Shown here: positions 61,219 to 64,000 of the stretch, one piece after another
Position numbering within the stretch: the stretch's first letter is position 1
How the letters are laid out: each line of letters starts with the position of its first letter
Assembly (NCBI GenBank): GCA_943361925.1
Contig: CALRIT020000001.1
Location: 338,026-402,025 of the forward strand
DNA from: CAISCU01 sp943361925
GTDB taxonomy: Bacteria > Bacteroidota > Bacteroidia > UKL13-3
DNA length: 64,000 nt
Direction of reading: 5' to 3'
The notes under the pieces: generated by a model
What the model was told of the DNA's origin: nothing
Seen by the model: the letters and a program-made list of their open reading frames with translations, nothing else
The model's database searches: none
Program-made: the position numbers and the translations under genes

Positions 61219-61732
61219 TAATTTTTGATAAACAATATTCAAAATTGATACTAGGATTTTCATTAGGAAATTCTCTTTTCTTCTCTCCTATTTTATTTGC
61301 TCCAAGTTTTTCAACTGCTTTTTGAGAACGAAAATTTTGGTGGTCGACATGAAAGATTACTTTATCAAAAAACTTAAATGCATGTTGAATCATTAATGCT
61401 TTTATTGAAGCATTGTATTCGGTTCCCCAGTAAGCTCTTGCTATAAATGTATAACCAATTGCTATACTTTTATTGCTATAGTCGCAATCATAAAATCTAC
61501 TTGTTCCTATTGTATTCAACGATTTTTTATCAATGAATTTATAAGCCATTTGATTGGCAATTGCCTCATTAAAAAACAATCTAAATATTGGTTCTTCACA
61601 TCTATTTTTTTGAGGATGTTGTTCCCATAATAAAGGATCTGATGCAATAGTATATAATGATTCAAAATCTGAATCCACTAATGGGACTAAGCTTACTAAA
61701 TCATTTTCAAGAATTGGAATAGTAAAATCCAT
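61211..61732 (-). CDS. GNAT-family N-acetyltransferase (RimJ/RimL-like)
   Basis: A 173-residue acyltransferase of the GNAT superfamily. It starts with the RimJ/L-type FTIPILENDLVSLVPLV and has TIGTSRFYDCDYSNKSIAIGYTFI, then RAYWGTEYNASIKALMIQHAF, the acetyl-CoA-binding motif A region, and VIFHVDHQNFRSQKAVEKLGA. The substrate is unknown; family members modify ribosomal proteins, antibiotics or other amines. Its 3' end overlaps tex by eight bp, and it begins five bases after the upstream lipoprotein gene, so the two form a small operon. Confidence 0.9.
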   Translation of the reverse strand: MDFTIPILENDLVSLVPLVDSDFESLYTIASDPLLWEQHPQKNRCEEPIFRLFFNEAIANQMAYKFIDKKSLNTIGTSRFYDCDYSNKSIAIGYTFIARAYWGTEYNASIKALMIQHAFKFFDKVIFHVDHQNFRSQKAVEKLGANKIGEKKREFPNENPSINFEYCLSKITI

Positions 61733-61737
61733 TGTTT

Positions 61738-62559
61738 TTATTTTTGATTATAAACAAGATCAGAACCAACAATAAAAAACTCCCACTTACTATTGTTTTT
61801 ATTTAAAACTCCAACTGTTTTTCTATCTACAAGGTATTTATATTTATCTGAATCAATTTTTGTTAATGGTAATTTCCCATCAGGTAAAAACAATTCAGCT
61901 TCCGATAAATCATCAGAAAAATGAAGTCCCGCTGTCATTGTCCCCTCCGGATTCAACAATTGAATTGGTAATTCAAACGACCTGATACAAGTTTGTTTGA
62001 GTTGGCTCCAAGTATAACCTGCTGATCCTATACATCCATGTTCATCTTTGTCGCCTCCAAGCAATGGTGCTTTTTCAAGATTAAAATTCTTTAGACTTTC
62101 TAATAAGGAACCCTGCAAATATGTTTGACCATATTTAACATCAGTTATAAGCCATTTATTGTTAACTTGTATCAGAGCAATTTCATCAACCCATTTCAAA
62201 TCCTGATAAGAAAATTCAACTTTTACTTTGGTATTATTTTCATTCAGTTCACTTGAAAGAATTTTAAAAGATTTGGCACCTTCATAATTAGAAGTAAAAA
62301 TATCTCCTTCAATTAAATCAGGTTTATCTCTAGATCCAATTGATTTTAACTCATCTGCCGACTTATTCTCCTTTAAAATAACTTCGAGTATCATTCGACT
62401 AATTTCAGGACTTAAATAAGAGCTATCGGCTTTTCTGAAGTCATAATTTAAAATATGCTTTTTATAAAAGTCTTCAACAACTTTTTCAGGAGAAGATTTT
62501 TTGCATGAAATAATCATGAGAAAAATTGATAGACTAGAAATTATTTTATAAAACTTCAT
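61738..62559 (-). CDS. Lipoprotein with DUF3828-like domain
   Basis: A 273-residue lipoprotein with the lipobox IISC (Cys19). The domain at residues 22-150 (SPEKVVEDFYKKHI, then WVDEIALIQVNNKWLITDVKYG) resembles DUF3828 / DUF4878 cystatin-like or NTF2-like folds. The second half has a Gly/Ser-rich tract (LLGGDKDEHGCIGSAGY) and a domain ending in a strand-rich region. The frame is open for 77 codons more upstream without a signal peptide, so the ATG at 62559 is chosen. It is divergent from a small membrane-protein gene. Confidence 0.75.
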   Translation of the reverse strand: MKFYKIISSLSIFLMIISCKKSSPEKVVEDFYKKHILNYDFRKADSSYLSPEISRMILEVILKENKSADELKSIGSRDKPDLIEGDIFTSNYEGAKSFKILSSELNENNTKVKVEFSYQDLKWVDEIALIQVNNKWLITDVKYGQTYLQGSLLESLKNFNLEKAPLLGGDKDEHGCIGSAGYTWSQLKQTCIRSFELPIQLLNPEGTMTAGLHFSDDLSEAELFLPDGKLPLTKIDSDKYKYLVDRKTVGVLNKNNSKWEFFIVGSDLVYNQK

Positions 62560-62715
62560 GGATTTGAATTTTGACGAATGTATGATAAAATCTAAATATA
62601 ACAGAGGCAAACAAACACTCATTAGATAGATTTTCAATCTATTAGCATTAAAAATATTTGGAAAATGTATGAAAGGTTTTAAATTGGTATCGAAACCAAA
62701 CCAAAAATAAACCAA

Positions 62716-62964
62716 ATGCAAAATACAGAAAACCAAACAATGGCAAACGAACTTGACTTGAATCAAAGTAATTCTGAAAGTAGAAAACAACGCACAGCAA
62801 AAGGCTTTTCTATGATAGGAATTGGCGCTATTATATTGCTTGGAGGTTGTGTTATATCGATGGTAATGTCATCAACAAATCCTTTTTACAATTACTTTTT
62901 ATATATCCCAACCAGCATTGGAGCAAGTATGGTTATTTACGGCATGTATTGTGTTTTAGAATAA
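62716..62964 (+). CDS. 82-residue two-helix membrane protein
   Basis: A short protein with a hydrophilic N terminus (residues 1-28, rich in Asn, Glu and Ser) and two transmembrane segments, SMIGIGAIILLGGCVISMVM and IGASMVIYGMYCVLE, with a short aromatic loop between. Similar short proteins occur in Bacteroidota; the function is not known. It is followed by a clear terminator, which supports its being a real gene. It is divergent from the DUF3828-like lipoprotein gene. Confidence 0.72.
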   Translation: MQNTENQTMANELDLNQSNSESRKQRTAKGFSMIGIGAIILLGGCVISMVMSSTNPFYNYFLYIPTSIGASMVIYGMYCVLE

Positions 62965-62984
62965 AATAGAATTCTATATAAATA

Positions 62985-63024
62985 AAAAAATCCCGGTTCA
63001 TGAATTTGAATCGGGATTTTTTAT
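62985..63024 (+). terminator. Rho-independent terminator of the small membrane-protein gene
   Basis: A 16-bp stem AAAAAATCCCGGTTCA / TGAATCGGGATTTTTT with one G-T pair and a TGAATT loop, 20 bp after the stop. The stretch 63025-63180 beyond it shows nothing I can name. Confidence 0.9.
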
Positions 63025-63187
63025 TTTAGAAAATAACATAAACTTTATTCTAAGACTCTAAGCTATTTTAGAAATGAAAATGATTGAAATTATTTATTCC
63101 TACCTAGACTAACTAAACAATACACTTTGATAAAGCACTGCAAAAGTTTTTAACTTAATCCTTTTAAATTCAGCTAAAAAAAGGACA

Positions 63188-63212
63188 TAAAAAAGGCGCT
63201 TGAAGCGCCTTT
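63188..63212 (-). terminator. Terminator of tRNA-Lys
   Basis: A 9-bp stem AAAGGCGCT / AGCGCCTTT with a TGA loop and a T-run on the minus strand, directly after the tRNA. Confidence 0.88.
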
Positions 63213-63213
63213 G

Positions 63214-63286
63214 TGATCCCGCTGGGACTCGAACCCAGGACCCCTACATTAAAAGTGTAATGCTCTACCAGCTGAGCTACGGAATC
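63214..63286 (-). tRNA. tRNA-Lys (anticodon TTT)
   Basis: Acceptor stem GATTCCG / CGGGATC with a wobble pair and discriminator A. The D-arm GCTCAGCTGGTAGAGC is standard. The anticodon stem TTACA / TGTAG encloses CTTTTAA with anticodon TTT. The T-arm is CTGGG-TTCGAGT-CCCAG. CCA is not encoded. Confidence 0.97.
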
Positions 63287-63324
63287 ATGTTACTTTGTGC
63301 AATTGCTTACTGATAACGTGGGTG

Positions 63325-63355
63325 CAAAAGTAGGGACAATTTTCACTTTATCAAA
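63325..63355 (-). promoter_or_regulatory. Canonical Bacteroidetes promoter of tRNA-Lys
   Basis: Minus-strand TTTG (63355-63352), a 19-base spacer, and TACTTTTG (63332-63325) match the consensus exactly. The tRNA begins 38 bases downstream, so a 5' leader is processed off. Confidence 0.78.
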
Positions 63356-63430
63356 TATCTCTACAATTATTTTTTATTTTTTTCTTTTCATTACTGAAAA
63401 CCAGCGAAAAGAATTTTTTAACTTAATGAT

Positions 63431-64000
63431 TTAATCTGCTAATTCTGCTTGAATTTCTTCTAAACTCATCGCATTTTCAATTCTAAAATTGCCAATAGCA
63501 GTTCTACATAAACTATCAAGATAGCCTCCACCACCTAATAATTTACCTAAATCATTTGCCAAAGAACGAATGTAAGTCCCCTTACTACAAATAACTTTAA
63601 ACTCAACAATTGGCCAATTAGTTTTAGTAATTTCAAATTTTTCTATAAAAATTCTTCTTGGCTCCATCTTCATCTCTTCACCTTTTCTTGCAGATGTATA
63701 AGCTCTTTGTCCATTGACTTTTATTGCAGAATACTGCGGTGGAATTTGAAATTGTTCACCTTCAAATTTACAGGCAGCAGCTTGAATTTCTTCAAGACTT
63801 AAAGGATTCATTTCGAATTGAAAATCAATCTCAGTTTCTTTATCAAAACTAGGTCTGCTTGCTCCTAAATAGATGCTTCCGGTATATTCTTTTACCATGC
63901 CCATATAGGAATCAATATTCTTGGTTTCTTTCCCTATACAAACTATTAAAAGTCCAGTTGCAAGCGGATCTAATGTACCGGCATGTCCAACCTTAATTTT
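63431..64000 (-). CDS. truB: tRNA pseudouridine(55) synthase, C-terminal part (cut by window edge)
   Basis: Makes pseudouridine 55 in the T-loop of tRNAs. The frame is open to the right edge; an internal ATG at 63904 is not the start, because translation further upstream reads KVGHAGTLDPLATGLL with the catalytic Asp. Further motifs are KVNGQRAYTSARKGE, then VICSKGTYIRSLANDLG and the family-typical YLDSLCRTAIGNF. The first 30 or so residues lie outside the window. The C-terminal PUA domain found in some TruB proteins is short here. Confidence 0.95.
   Translation of the reverse strand, partial: KIKVGHAGTLDPLATGLLIVCIGKETKNIDSYMGMVKEYTGSIYLGASRPSFDKETEIDFQFEMNPLSLEEIQAAACKFEGEQFQIPPQYSAIKVNGQRAYTSARKGEEMKMEPRRIFIEKFEITKTNWPIVEFKVICSKGTYIRSLANDLGKLLGGGGYLDSLCRTAIGNFRIENAMSLEEIQAELAD

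Noticed and set aside
62560..62790. 77-codon upstream extension of the DUF3828-like lipoprotein
   Set aside because: It would bury the lipoprotein signal peptide internally and overlap the divergent small gene.

Overview
This window comes from an AT-rich member of the Bacteroidota, roughly one third G+C judged by eye. Four secreted proteins carry the C-terminal type IX secretion (T9SS) sorting domain. There is also a PorE-type OmpA protein, a bacillithiol-linked YtxJ, a short Bacteroidetes-type arginine decarboxylase, and a LuxC-like reductase paired with a ferredoxin. Several promoters fit the Bacteroidetes -33 TTTG / -7 TAnnTTTG pattern. Shine-Dalgarno sequences are nearly absent, and seven genes seem to start at TTG. 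The gene order looks like ordinary core chromosome. There is no prophage, insertion sequence, CRISPR array or rRNA operon.

Layout. 1-7.7 kb: 5' end of gyrA, two T9SS-exported metallopeptidases in convergent orientation, hydroxybutyryl-CoA dehydrogenase, a YD-type lipoprotein, and trxB-ytxJ. 7.7-14.5 kb (minus strand): a run of genes transcribed as a half-size TolC protein, a Wzc-like co-polymerase, an O-antigen ligase/Wzy-like protein, an MBL hydrolase and an NFACT/RqcH protein. 14.7-20.3 kb: a Spy-like protein, queG, an unknown exported protein, two convergent paralogous lipoproteins, and dnaN. 20.7-32 kb: a chromate transporter, then a minus-strand block with ftsB-like, eno, carA, a T9SS-exported EEP phosphatase, a LPG-synthase-like membrane protein and a 912-residue propeller protein. 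32-42.6 kb: DUF423, SixA, PorE-like, TonB-like, folC, pdeM, a pseudouridine synthase, DUF2911, and M13 and M48 peptidases.

42.6-45.7 kb is the only visibly accessory-looking stretch. It has a heptanucleotide tandem repeat, a small lipoprotein with cassette-like flanks, 480 bp of non-coding DNA with an orphan terminator, and an XRE regulator. The regulator is divergent from three overlapping genes across a spacer rich in ACATTTGT palindromes. 45.7-64 kb returns to core genes: aldose epimerase, tRNA-Leu, a 46-residue basic protein, arginine decarboxylase and ureohydrolase, a TPR-LuxR regulator beside a large T9SS propeller protein, LuxC-like reductase and ferredoxin, a PAS protein without an ATPase domain, ATP-dependent DNA ligase, tex, GNAT, lipoproteins, tRNA-Lys and partial truB.

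Functionally the window joins polysaccharide export (9.9-14.5 kb), T9SS-dependent secretion with probable cell-surface anchoring, polyamine synthesis (arginine to agmatine to putrescine), thiol redox, and a dispersed ligase-associated DNA repair set (pdeM and the ligase lie 20 kb apart). No large undescribed system is evident. The leads most worth checking are the half-size TolC in the polysaccharide operon, the operator array at 44.3-44.5 kb, the sensor protein ending after its dimerisation/phosphoacceptor region, and the cassette-like lipoprotein locus at 42.6-43.7 kb.
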